A stretch of DNA of 22,017 nt, taken from positions 1-22,017 of the IMG/VR virus record IMGVR_UViG_3300031706_000053; one strand, written 5' to 3'. Source of the DNA: a virus. Numbering within the stretch: position 1 is the first letter of the stretch; each line of letters starts with the position of its first letter. Of the stretch, positions 14,801 through 22,017 are shown piece after piece. The position numbers and the translations under genes were made by a program. The notes beneath the pieces were generated by a model, which was not told where the DNA came from, searched no databases, and saw only the letters and a program-made list of their open reading frames with translations.

Positions 14801-17800
14801 AAGGTATTTCTTATGTCTAATAGCCATGCCTGCCTACTTTTAGGGTCTGTCCGTATATTCCTAGCTATAGCCTGCGCTAGTGGAGAAGTAGTAGCCGCAC
14901 CGCCAGAAACAGATTCCAACGCTAGTTCGTTAAGTACAGATATACCACGCGTATCAGCGTTAACTGGGAGTATGCTTAATATAGCCTGATCCGTAGCTTT
15001 TAACGCGGAACCACTAAGCTGTAAGTTTGCGCCACTAACACGGTTTATAGCACTGCGGACTAGGTTGGTTATTGCATCGTAGAATGCCCTTAGCGCCGTG
15101 TATCGCTTACCTTTGACATCCATTTCGGACAGTCTAAGTTGGAACTCAGGGTTGCTAAACGCTTCTGCTACAAACTCACGTAGATTAGTTATGTTGGGAA
15201 AAGCCTGCATACTACCTTGCAAGTCATCGAACAGTTTTTGTAACTTCTTGGTGGTCGGGTGCGATGGATTGCCAAGCACTCCTACAGTAGCCGCATGAGT
15301 CGTCTCATGCAAAAGAGTATGCCCTGTAGGGGCTACATCAGAATTAATAAATATAGTATTTGACTCGCTGTCGTAAGCCCCCGCTACTATGTTGTCATCT
15401 GTTCTAGCAACAATACCTATACTTTCTAAGTCTTTAGTGTTTACTACTTCTACATTTACTCCCTCAACGCTACTAGAAAGCGCTCGTATTATTTGTTTTA
15501 CGCGTTTGTTAGTAGAAGATTCCATTAGTGCCCGCATAGCGCCGGGTAAATCTCCCTTAGACAATAGCTCCCTAACGTCTTTAGGTAAGTTAGTATCCAT
15601 AGTGGCGGCTACGTCCACGTCTAGTTCTAGAAAGTCGTACTCAAGTTCTTTCCCCCGCTTATATAACTTTGCGCTTTCTCTAATATTTTCCGGCGTTGCA
15701 CCGTCAAAGTATTTTTTCGCTTGAGACTCTCTACTGCTAGTCGGTAAACCCTGCGTAGCCATAGAATAGGCCGCTAGCACGTCTTCCGGTGTTATACCTT
15801 TAATTTTGGTAAACTTTTCCACCGCAGCATCTATTATTTTTTGCTTTGTAGTCTTGGGCGTAGGCGTAACTTCTTTACGTGCGTCTAAGTTAGCCTCTGC
15901 ATCTGAAACTTTCTTGGCATCGCGCCTATCTTTTTTAGTTTTCTTTGCGGCTGCGGCTTTGGCTTTTTTAGCTTCAAAGCGTTTTTTAGCAAGCACTCCC
16001 GCTAGCTCTTTCAAGTTAGCCTCGGGGTCACTACTAGCGTTGGCGTAGGATTCCGCACGCTCTACATTACGTTTAGCCGTGGCTGTCAGTAGCCCTTTGT
16101 TATTAGTAGAGGTAAAATCTACCTTAGCGTTTATTGTCTTGACGAAATTAGCATCCGCAGATTCTTGAGCGGATTTCCGCTTACTTACTTTCTTTTTCCC
16201 CACGCTTTTATCTGCTGTATTAGCACGAGTCGCTTCTACCCTACCCTCGGCGTCTAGTGCATCCTCTGCTTCTGCGGCTTCTATATCTGCTTCTTTTTGT
16301 GCTTCGGGGGTAAGTATTTGTAGGCTTTCGTCCTCCTTTCTTTTTGCCAACTGAGCTGCATCTGCTGCTTCTGCCTCGTCTTTCTTTATTATTCCCTCTT
16401 CCGCGTTCTCTATATCCTTCTTTACGGTAGCTAGTCGCTCGTTTATCTGAGTATTGGTTTCAGAGCTTAAATTTTGTTTCGCCCATTCCAATACCGCTTT
16501 ACCATTTTCTCCGCCCGTAAACTGGAGGTTAGCTGCTAGGGGGTCTGGGTCAGATGACTTTGCAGTGGGCTTAGTGTATACGACACTTTTAGGGTCGGCT
16601 ACGTCATAGATGGCGCTATCTAAAGCACTATCAAGGTCGTCAAATTGATTAAAATACCTATTCACTCTACTTTTTAAGTTATACGCTTCCGTCTGAGATT
16701 CGTCATACCCTCGGGGGGCTTGTGGTTTTCTGGGAGTATTTCTTAGTACTTTACCCTTAGACACGTCACTACCCGAATCCGCATGAGGTTTAAGTTTAAA
16801 TCGAGCCTTACTAGTGAATCTAAACTTACCTGTCTCGGAATTAATTGTGGGCGCAACTGGTTCTACTACGGGCGCAACTGTTTCTACTACGGGCGTTTCT
16901 ACCGCCGCAGCAGTTTTGGGCTTTGCTTTGGGCTTTGCTTTGGGCTTTGCTTTGAGCTTTGCTTTGGGCTTTGCTTTGGGCTTTGCTTCGGACGTTCCTA
17001 TTAGTGTATTAGGCTCAATTCCTTTTCCCGTTCCAACAGGTTCAGCGCTGTCGATAGTGCTGTCCAATCCTGTAACGTCAGTTGGTGCAACACTTCCGGT
17101 ACCTTCAGGGGTCTCTCTCCCTGCCACGACTGTTGCACTATCTTGAACGCCACTTCTATCTCTTTCTGAGTCAGTTGTTGTAGTAGTTCCACGCTTGGCT
17201 CCTTTTTCAGGTATTAAGGCTTCCATCTCAGACACGTCAGAGTCTGCTGCAACCAAATTTTCTTCTTCCCTTTGAACTTCAGCTAGTCTTTCCGCTTCAG
17301 AATCACGGTCAGCAATTTGTAAGTTCACCGCTTTCTGTATGGCCCCTGCTTCTGTCTCAGTAATTATTGAGTCTGTCACACCCTCGGCTTCTAACGCACC
17401 TTGAAAGGCTTTACCTAAAGAGTTGTAATTGTTTGTGGGGTTCTGCTCTATAACTTCTTGTAGTATGGCTTCTCTACGCCGAGCGGCGTCGGATACTGCA
17501 CGCCCTGCTACGTTTTCTGTAATAGTTTCTAGCTCAGATTCTTTTTCCAACGCTATCCTTTGATCTGCGGTGCGTCTTTGGTCTGCGGCTTTAGCATCTT
17601 CTTCTGCTTGTATTTCCGCATAAGTGTCTTCGTCTACCAATTCCTGTATTTCAGCGTTTTCGGAGGCCTCTATTTGACTTATAAAGTCATCTTCTCTAGG
17701 AGTAATCTCGCCGCTTTCTCGGTCTGCGGCAAGAGTTATAGCCTCTCCTTCAGCAGCTTCCTGCTCCCGTAAAGTTCTAGCAGTAAATGCTTCCTGTTCT

Positions 17801-19326
17801 ACTTCGGTCATGTCCTCAAACAAAGCCGCTTGATCTGCTTGTGACAGGTCTTTTATAAATCCTAGGTCTGCCTCTGCCCCTATTTTTATTTCTGAGTCTG
17901 TCTTTCTATCTCTCATCTTGTTTAAAAATGCTTTAAGCTCGGGAGTCAGGTTAGTCGCCATATCGGTTTCGGTTTCAAACCCTTTGGACGTACGCTTCCA
18001 ACCTAAAAATTTAAGTATTTTCTTTTCTTCTGTATCTGTTAGGCGGCGGTCAGTATTTACTAACTTGGCTAGCTCACGCGTATCTAGGTAGTACTCACGA
18101 GTACCGTCTTCACTAATAGCATAAGGGTCTCCAGTTTTTTCGTCCCTAAACAACTTTTTGTCTAGCAACTTGTCGAGCTCTTCATCAGTATAAGGAGAGT
18201 CAGGCGTTTCGGTAGCACCTAAATCTAGCTGCATCTGTGGGTCGTCGAGGGACAGATCAAGGTTCTTCTGGGAATCGGTTTGCGGTTGGTCTGAGTCAGG
18301 AGTTGAACGTACTCCTTTTGATTTACGTGTAAGTGAGTCGGTTATAAACTGCAATAGAATACCAGTAGCACCACCTACTTGCCCTTCTTCTATAACTCCA
18401 GCATCTATAAGTTCTTGGTCAATATTATACCCTTTAGCAGTGGCGTTTTGCGCTACCGCTGCCAAAGTCTCTTGAGTAGCTTCCGCCGCCCCAGTTAAAA
18501 GTGCGCTGCTTGCACGCCCCCCTCTTATATTATCAACGTCTATTTTATCTAGTGTATTTTGAAGTTTTTTAAATATTTCTTTGGTGCCGGGAATTTTATT
18601 TAGTATTTTAACCGCAGGAACCATTTCAAGCGAACCTATGGCCCCTCCTTTGCGCGTGGCAATATTTCTTTCTTCTTCGGTAGCACCAAATTCTCTTGCC
18701 CTTTCGCTAGCTTCGCCCGCGCCCGCACCTATAGTTGTTAGTACAGAAGCGCCTACCCCCAAAGCACCCGCTGTAAGGGCAGATGCGCCAGCAAATCCTG
18801 CCGCGTAAGTAGCAGCCGCAGCTACTCCTAGAGCGCCCGCTACGGAACCGAGACCAGTTCCTAATTTATAAGAGAAATCATCAGGGTTACCCGCATCAGT
18901 TTTTAGACCCTCCGCAGCTCCCTGAATAAACTCCCTACTCTTTAATTCCGCCTCTTCTTCCTGCAAAGCAACCGCACCTAAAGCGGAAGTTTCAAGCAGT
19001 CCGATAGCACCTACCTGCGCACCTGCTAGTAAGTTCTCTACAATACTAGAGTCATTTTTTTCCTCGGGAGCGGGGGCGCGGTCATCGAGAAAGGTTATTG
19101 GGGGGGCGGTAATCGGAGGTAGGCTAAAGCCATCAAGGTGGCCTTGCAATAAATCGACAGCAGCAAAGTCTTCGGCGGCTTTAGCGCGTACTATAGCCGA
19201 AGGTATCCAGCCAGATTCTTCTTTAAATATTCTAGAACGCTCTAGCTCAAAAATGCGCACTGCGTCTGTGTCCCCAGCAGCGTCCGCTCTGCTAATCATA
19301 GCGTTTAGGTTTTCTAACTCGCGCAT
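11803..19326 (-). CDS. giant virion polyvalent protein with metallopeptidase site, 2507 aa
   Basis: Probably a virion protein delivered with DNA into the host. Regions in order: a start with charged helices; a Gly/Ala hydrophobic segment near 155-205, a possible membrane insertion part; a long acidic, coiled, disordered zone; KPKA repeats near 780-804; a Lys-rich linker; and a metallopeptidase domain with HETTH at 1340-1344 and downstream Glu (E1384 or E1388 in REFVAEAF) as candidate third zinc ligand, a gluzincin plan. The C-terminal part has hydrophobic helices (FIYTIGFNASSALVNMSQIG, near 1916-1946) and, from about 2095, a region resembling LPD38 (KSYGLRMWTTMIKSFADIF, then LATVFVSSAAFAGIQGVP), a domain of phage polyvalent proteins. 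ATG 19324-19326 has an AGGT-like site. The ejection role and LPD38 match are inferred from layout and memory; HExxH is seen directly. Confidence 0.82.
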   Translation of the reverse strand: MRELENLNAMISRADAAGDTDAVRIFELERSRIFKEESGWIPSAIVRAKAAEDFAAVDLLQGHLDGFSLPPITAPPITFLDDRAPAPEEKNDSSIVENLLAGAQVGAIGLLETSALGAVALQEEEAELKSREFIQGAAEGLKTDAGNPDDFSYKLGTGLGSVAGALGVAAAATYAAGFAGASALTAGALGVGASVLTTIGAGAGEASERAREFGATEEERNIATRKGGAIGSLEMVPAVKILNKIPGTKEIFKKLQNTLDKIDVDNIRGGRASSALLTGAAEATQETLAAVAQNATAKGYNIDQELIDAGVIEEGQVGGATGILLQFITDSLTRKSKGVRSTPDSDQPQTDSQKNLDLSLDDPQMQLDLGATETPDSPYTDEELDKLLDKKLFRDEKTGDPYAISEDGTREYYLDTRELAKLVNTDRRLTDTEEKKILKFLGWKRTSKGFETETDMATNLTPELKAFLNKMRDRKTDSEIKIGAEADLGFIKDLSQADQAALFEDMTEVEQEAFTARTLREQEAAEGEAITLAADRESGEITPREDDFISQIEASENAEIQELVDEDTYAEIQAEEDAKAADQRRTADQRIALEKESELETITENVAGRAVSDAARRREAILQEVIEQNPTNNYNSLGKAFQGALEAEGVTDSIITETEAGAIQKAVNLQIADRDSEAERLAEVQREEENLVAADSDVSEMEALIPEKGAKRGTTTTTDSERDRSGVQDSATVVAGRETPEGTGSVAPTDVTGLDSTIDSAEPVGTGKGIEPNTLIGTSEAKPKAKPKAKLKAKPKAKPKAKPKTAAAVETPVVETVAPVVEPVAPTINSETGKFRFTSKARFKLKPHADSGSDVSKGKVLRNTPRKPQAPRGYDESQTEAYNLKSRVNRYFNQFDDLDSALDSAIYDVADPKSVVYTKPTAKSSDPDPLAANLQFTGGENGKAVLEWAKQNLSSETNTQINERLATVKKDIENAEEGIIKKDEAEAADAAQLAKRKEDESLQILTPEAQKEADIEAAEAEDALDAEGRVEATRANTADKSVGKKKVSKRKSAQESADANFVKTINAKVDFTSTNNKGLLTATAKRNVERAESYANASSDPEANLKELAGVLAKKRFEAKKAKAAAAKKTKKDRRDAKKVSDAEANLDARKEVTPTPKTTKQKIIDAAVEKFTKIKGITPEDVLAAYSMATQGLPTSSRESQAKKYFDGATPENIRESAKLYKRGKELEYDFLELDVDVAATMDTNLPKDVRELLSKGDLPGAMRALMESSTNKRVKQIIRALSSSVEGVNVEVVNTKDLESIGIVARTDDNIVAGAYDSESNTIFINSDVAPTGHTLLHETTHAATVGVLGNPSHPTTKKLQKLFDDLQGSMQAFPNITNLREFVAEAFSNPEFQLRLSEMDVKGKRYTALRAFYDAITNLVRSAINRVSGANLQLSGSALKATDQAILSILPVNADTRGISVLNELALESVSGGAATTSPLAQAIARNIRTDPKSRQAWLLDIRNTLFDVFELAQKPTKTALGALDLQTLGDVARKTKFGQLGYDLLELVNKQRADLTRSAENVDKVVTQFRKWVSSVDSKLVDSYNTLIYNTQFGATLYGVDPEIGTTANPEPARTKYEGKVSNDGKDLFEVWLLQRKHWDALGTEGQEQFRTQRKMYKQMYDDLLDVIFGKIDEATGGNKELNVKMKERVYRELASKGELDVYFPLVREGRHKVSYSINVTDENGRTTKQPVFLMFETKREARAAQLEASKEAIDGKVEYFNGNFGKSAFNSAPSGSLVAEVLQLLKDNKVDADVSAEVMQLFVSALPESSFAKSMQGRNNVFGFIPNTDVALRKKGYSLAAQIVKLRGSAKINAIKEKINEAYAEPYAGDNQWQSETLRNYVLEELIDRATFSIQGADNKFTDSLAKRLNQIAFIYTIGFNASSALVNMSQIGLFIIPNLAPRFGLEATMASFIKASKYVGSNMARIDKDYDVKEVRTTRNDKTVIELQVTLKNAIRKDILGLAEGDLSSMSEVDAQAKVDELERNIPIIKLALEQGLINTTVDMDVAAVADNKGEAPKTTAEKLRSLTSWGEASAFMFNFAEKFNRQTTLLGSYDLVLQVMESNKRIYSKLQGKYVAVPSSRAAKREMAAREAAYITHETNGGATLETTPRLIRAGLGRIAGMYKSYGLRMWTTMIKSFADIFREAGRTKTMSKAELREIRTLGAKQLATVFVSSAAFAGIQGVPIYGLIAMISDLFTDDDEDKFRGSTLYELTDLFSANSKHGQMLYKGPLSYYSGVDVSNRVGLSNLLLGDSRYLRDPAPEELMFLYLGGPSGSTLKKMIRGVEDIKRDNWQRGIEQFLPTGVTNVLRVLPYGRLYEDRGYYTRGYSGESGQVISGNLTGKDLLMSGLGFPPLEYALQSESNSRKKNLDIGINARRKELLAAHTGSYINSDTNGMQEAMTRIEEFNKDHPFVVIEQSTIFASIESAQKRALESDSGVNIDPRLRERLRATESLGGPIPK
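16915..16988 (-). repeat. 12-base tandem repeat encoding KPKA units
   Basis: About six copies of TTTGGGCTTTGC (plus strand), one with an A change giving Leu for Pro, encode KPKAKPKAKLKAKPKAKPKA in the giant protein. The basic, Pro-rich segment is probably disordered and may bind DNA. Copy number could change by slippage without breaking the frame. Confidence 0.9.
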
Positions 19327-19349
19327 GTACGTAATACCTATGTTTGTTT

Positions 19350-19367
19350 GGGGCGTAGACCCGCCCC
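19350..19367 (-). other. GGGGCG/CGCCCC hairpin between two virion genes
   Basis: In the leftward transcript GGGGCG (19367-19362) pairs with CGCCCC (19355-19350) around a six-base loop GGTCTA. It lies in the 76-base gap (19327-19402), about 25 bases before the giant protein start. No T tract follows, so it is more likely an mRNA stability or processing element, or a translation control, than a terminator. Confidence 0.5.
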
Positions 19368-19402
19368 ATGACTTATGCTCATACTACACTAGAACAAGTT
19401 AT

Positions 19403-21025
19403 TTAACCATTTGCGCCAATTTCTAGCATTTTTTGCGTGTAAGCCTCTATAAAGGTTTTCATTCCCTGAGTTTGCTCCGCTACAAACTTATCTAATTCCT
19501 CTTGCCTTTCTATGGCTGTGTTATAGGCCTCTATAGCTGTTGGAGATGTTTTGTTTTTATTGTAGTTATCTTTTGCGACCTTAATAGACATACGATCCAT
19601 CTTTTGCGACTCGATCAAATTTGTCATAACTTTGAACTTCGCATCTGAAACGACTTGATATGCGCCTTTTAATTTTTCTAAAGATAGACTTTCTTGCTGG
19701 ATTACTTTCATCTGAGAGGCAACAATACCGTTGGCTGCCGCAATTGCGGATCTAAGTGTAGCGCTAGACCTCTCGAGCATCATCTTAAAGTGGTCTTGCT
19801 CGAGCTTTATACCCTCTGAACTCATCTTAGCTATGGAGTCGGCTGCGCTCTTATGCGCGGCGTATACGTCTTTAAATTCTGCCGCCGCTCCAGCGTCTAC
19901 CTTTTCCAGTAGCTCCTGCCGTTTACTAGTTCTGGCTAATTGTAGCTTAGAAACATTAGCCATTGCTTCTTTCTCTCCTTCTGACCTATTTTCTCGTAGT
20001 TTGTTCATCGCCCGTGAATAACCTCGTGGGCCACCTAGAGCCATAGCAGATATGTAAGTCTGGTTATCTTCTCTTCTAACCCTATCTGGGTCTCGTATGT
20101 CGGTTTTTTGTTTTTTCTGCTCTTCTATTTGCCGCTTTAAAACTGCTAGCGGGTTATTTTCTTCTTCTTCAGGCATGTATCTACCTGTTAGTTCCGCAGC
20201 TTTGTCTGTCCTAGCTTGATCTGGGTCTAGGTTAGCCTGCTCTCGGAGTCTTTTCATAAGCTCAGGTTCATTTTTTGAAAGTGCTTCAGTTATAGCATTT
20301 GTACTCATTGTGCGTTCAGGCAGGTTACCTAGATCCCTTAAATTTTTACCTGTAATGTCCTTTATAATTTTTCCAAAGTCAGCGTCAGTAGAGGTAGTTG
20401 TTGTTGTTGTTAAGTCAACGTTGCTGGCACCATTATTTTGTGAACTACTATATCGATTCATTGCATCTGTAAGCGCATCAACTTCAACAGGATCATTACT
20501 ACCCGCTTGAAACTTCTGCACAGGGCCACCGTAGTTATACGATGCAATGCCACCTTGAGCCATACCCATACTAGGCATAGGAGGGCGTTGACCTTGAGCC
20601 ATAGGAGGGCGTTGACCTTGAGCCATAGGAGGGCGTTGACCTTGAGCCATAGGAGGGCGTTGACCTTGAGCCATAGGAGGGCGTTGAGCCGCAGCAATAC
20701 CTTGAGGGCGCTGATTCTGTCCTTGGGGACGGGGGCGCTGCAAGTTTTGAGGTATGCCCGCTACCTGATCTACTCTATTCATAAGGCTGTTTGTCTTTTC
20801 TTGCACTAACTTGTCTTCGTATTGTTGCTTAATAGAGTTAGGCTGCTGGGCTTCCCGTAGTTTGGCTGCGTTAGCTAGGTCATTAGCTTCTGTAGTTAGC
20901 TGTTGGTACGCAATTAACTTTGCTAAATCATTGTTTATTTTGTACTCTTTCTGTAACTTCGCCGGATTGCCGCGATACGCATCGGCGGTTTGGCTGACAT
21001 TTTTACTAAAATCATCATTAAACAT
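19403..21025 (-). CDS. virion protein with RPPMAQGQ repeats, 540 aa
   Basis: Residues 1-110 are hydrophilic and helical. Residues about 113-150 are RPPMAQGQ repeats. Next comes a Gly-rich block (MGMAQGGIASYNYGGPVQKF near 150-170) shared in part with the following upstream gene, then a linker with Thr-rich VDLTTTTTTSTDAD. The C-terminal half is long helices and probably coiled coil (from about RREDNQTYISAM to LDKFVAEQTQGM). I have seen similar GGIA..NYGGPVQ motifs in predicted structural proteins of aquatic phages, but cannot name a family. Its start overlaps the next gene's stop by one base (TAATG), so the virion genes are one transcript. A role as an internal or ejection protein is inferred from order and size. 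Confidence 0.72.
   Translation of the reverse strand: MFNDDFSKNVSQTADAYRGNPAKLQKEYKINNDLAKLIAYQQLTTEANDLANAAKLREAQQPNSIKQQYEDKLVQEKTNSLMNRVDQVAGIPQNLQRPRPQGQNQRPQGIAAAQRPPMAQGQRPPMAQGQRPPMAQGQRPPMAQGQRPPMPSMGMAQGGIASYNYGGPVQKFQAGSNDPVEVDALTDAMNRYSSSQNNGASNVDLTTTTTTSTDADFGKIIKDITGKNLRDLGNLPERTMSTNAITEALSKNEPELMKRLREQANLDPDQARTDKAAELTGRYMPEEEENNPLAVLKRQIEEQKKQKTDIRDPDRVRREDNQTYISAMALGGPRGYSRAMNKLRENRSEGEKEAMANVSKLQLARTSKRQELLEKVDAGAAAEFKDVYAAHKSAADSIAKMSSEGIKLEQDHFKMMLERSSATLRSAIAAANGIVASQMKVIQQESLSLEKLKGAYQVVSDAKFKVMTNLIESQKMDRMSIKVAKDNYNKNKTSPTAIEAYNTAIERQEELDKFVAEQTQGMKTFIEAYTQKMLEIGANG
20506..20527 (-). repeat. 22-base sequence identical to the right end of the window (21996-22017)
   Basis: These 22 bases encode GGPVQKFQ-type residues in the 540-residue protein and are identical to the last 22 bases of the window, which encode GPVQKFQ in the next protein. 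Both copies are in the same frame of the protein motif, so shared coding for a duplicated motif is the simple explanation. Confidence 0.85.
20576..20687 (-). repeat. 24-base tandem repeat, 4 full copies plus a partial
   Basis: Four identical 24-base units (20576-20599, 20600-20623, 20624-20647, 20648-20671) and a 16-base partial copy to 20687 encode RPPMAQGQ repeats. The unit boundary is exact, which points to recent duplication by slippage or unequal recombination. Related degenerate units lie on either side (QRPQGIAAAQ, PPMPSMGMAQ). Confidence 0.93.
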
Positions 21026-22017
21026 TAGGAACCTACCGTAGAAGTTGATGAATTACTATCAGTGGAAGTGGAGTCTTTCTTAGTATTACTGCCACCAAGT
21101 CCAAGTAACTTTAGCAACCCCGTTATACCCTCCATATTTGCCGCTAGGTCTGAACCGCTACTGGGCAAAGAGTACGCGTTTGCTTGCGCTGTTAAGGGCA
21201 TATCTTGCAACAGGGACTGCATGTACTGTACTTGCTTTAGGGGGTAGTCTCTTTCTTGCATAAACTGCAAGTAGTCCGCTTTCATACCTTCAGATTCGAT
21301 GCTTCTATCTATAGAGCCTAGCCCTTGTTGCGACCCTATAACGTCAAACCCATACCTGTTGGAAGCGTCTTGCGCTTTCATAGCCCGGTCTTGTTCAGTA
21401 TTAAACTGCTGCCGCCCTACATCGTAGGCTCGTGCGTATTCTTTACCAGTTATGTCGGCAAGGTTACGCTGTAAGTTACGGGTGTTTTCAGCCTCCATAA
21501 CAGCTTGGCGAGAACCACCAAAACCACCAGCTTTAGTAAGTCGCCCTGCGTTAGCCACACGGTCTATTTCTGATTGCCTACGCGCTTCGTCGAGCTGGGG
21601 GTTAATTGACTCCATAAGGTATGGGTTCATAGCCGTTGTAGCTTGTTCTGCGCCGAAAGTAGTAGGGGTATAAGTACCCATTTCCTCGGGTGCAGTTAGC
21701 AGTCCTGAGCTGGTAAACGCCTGCTCTTGTAAGTCAGAAGCACCTGCGGAAAGTGGCCCTTCATAAGCATCATAAGGCGTTTCTGACAATGCTTGGCCTC
21801 TGCCTAACATACTAGTAACGTAGTCTCCCGCCCAGCTAGATAGAGAAGACTCCGTACCATAGAGATCCCCTCCTTGCCCTCCTATATTATCAAGAGTTCC
21901 TCCTGTAGAGTCTCCCGTGTTAGTGTTAGCGTCAGTGTTATCATCAACAGAGGCTGGTGTAACAGAGGCTGGTGTAACTGGGCCCCCTGATCCCTCTTGA
22001 AACTTCTGCACAGGGCC
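21025..22017 (-). CDS. virion protein with GGFGGSRQ signature, 5' end outside the window
   Basis: The frame is open to the window edge, encoding GPVQKFQEGSGG at its visible start, so the GTG at 22009-22011 is probably an internal Val, not the true start. Visible parts are a Pro/Thr/Asp-rich stretch with a PVTPASV repeat, a block with YLMESINPQLDEARRQSE, and a GGFGGSRQAVMEAENTRN helical block followed by long helices (EYARAYDVGRQQFNTEQDRA). The GGFGGSRQ block is a signature I know from predicted virion proteins of phages, often near internal-virion or tail genes. It ends in a Ser/Thr-rich tail. By order it could be the first of three ejection-like proteins, like T7 gp14, which is inference only. 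Confidence 0.72.
   Translation of the reverse strand, partial: GPVQKFQEGSGGPVTPASVTPASVDDNTDANTNTGDSTGGTLDNIGGQGGDLYGTESSLSSWAGDYVTSMLGRGQALSETPYDAYEGPLSAGASDLQEQAFTSSGLLTAPEEMGTYTPTTFGAEQATTAMNPYLMESINPQLDEARRQSEIDRVANAGRLTKAGGFGGSRQAVMEAENTRNLQRNLADITGKEYARAYDVGRQQFNTEQDRAMKAQDASNRYGFDVIGSQQGLGSIDRSIESEGMKADYLQFMQERDYPLKQVQYMQSLLQDMPLTAQANAYSLPSSGSDLAANMEGITGLLKLLGLGGSNTKKDSTSTDSNSSTSTVGS
21946..21975 (-). repeat. 15-base direct repeat encoding PVTPASV-type units
   Basis: Two exact adjacent copies of AACAGAGGCTGGTGT (21946-21960 and 21961-21975) encode the repeated TPASV stretch of the partial virion protein. It is in frame and in a probably disordered region. Confidence 0.9.

Noticed and set aside
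16783-17146. Two rightward open frames with FGLC and ALGF repeats
   Set aside because: They arise from the 12-base KPKA repeat read on the other strand and lie inside the giant protein gene.
20507-20809. Rightward open frame with HRRALTLS repeats
   Set aside because: It is the reverse-strand reading of the 24-base repeat in the leftward virion gene; the repeat keeps all frames open, and there is no ribosome site or family resemblance.
1-22017. Direct terminal repeat showing a circular or complete genome
   Set aside because: The first bases of the window do not recur at its end; the only long repeat at the end matches an internal virion gene.

Overview
This window looks like part of a double-stranded DNA tailed-phage genome, or a prophage or metagenomic phage contig. 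Two gene arms converge on each other. No ribosomal, tRNA, transposase, CRISPR or integrase sequence was seen. Genes are packed with stop/start overlaps, and most proteins are small and uncharacterised. The replication gene set is one known from many tailed phages. Three features suggest a podovirus-like, probably aquatic, phage: the style of the virion proteins (Gly/Ala-rich, tandem repeats, a GGIAS..YGGPVQKFQ motif), the Leu variant of the family A DNA polymerase, and the SSB, primase and nuclease set. The host cannot be decided from the sequence.

Left arm, about 1-11711, rightward: a DNA replication and recombination operon. It runs through the tail of an unknown gene, a small unknown gene, a VRR-NUC nuclease, a DUF3310 protein, a small two-part protein, a family A DNA polymerase with a 3'-5' exonuclease, a small membrane protein overlapping the polymerase end, an unknown acidic protein, a Cas4/RecB-like PD-(D/E)XK nuclease with a likely Fe-S cysteine set, and a small basic protein resembling a worn HNH nuclease. 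A 382-base gap (4551-4932) without a gene follows; it holds a GT dinucleotide tract, a hairpin and a short tandem repeat. Next come a SNF2-type helicase, a coiled-coil Gp157/Gam-like protein, a helix-turn-helix protein, a cysteine-containing conserved phage protein, a DUF2815/gp2.5-like single-stranded-DNA-binding protein, a 97-base structured leader, a large primase-helicase (AEP-like primase plus DUF927 P-loop ATPase) and a small unknown gene. Together these could prime, unwind, coat, copy and recombine phage DNA.

The two arms meet at 11712-11802, which contains a strong rho-independent terminator for the rightward operon.

Right arm, 22017 down to 11803, leftward: three large genes read as virion proteins. 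In transcription order they are a partial protein with the GGFGGSRQ signature, a 540-residue protein with RPPMAQGQ repeats, and a 2507-residue giant protein with a Gly/Ala hydrophobic segment, KPKA repeats, an HETTH metallopeptidase site and a C-terminal LPD38-like region. Their order and size pattern recalls the T7 gp14-gp15-gp16 ejection-protein set, but this is inference from layout and not from detected homology. The last gene runs off the window.

The observations most worth following up are a short motif (SPFxxVEGxF) shared by the tails of the SSB and its upstream neighbour, the giant metallopeptidase-containing virion protein, the unusual polymerase residues (Leu at the 762 position, HDS in motif C), the gene-free region with the GT tract, and a possible pseudoknot leader before the primase-helicase.
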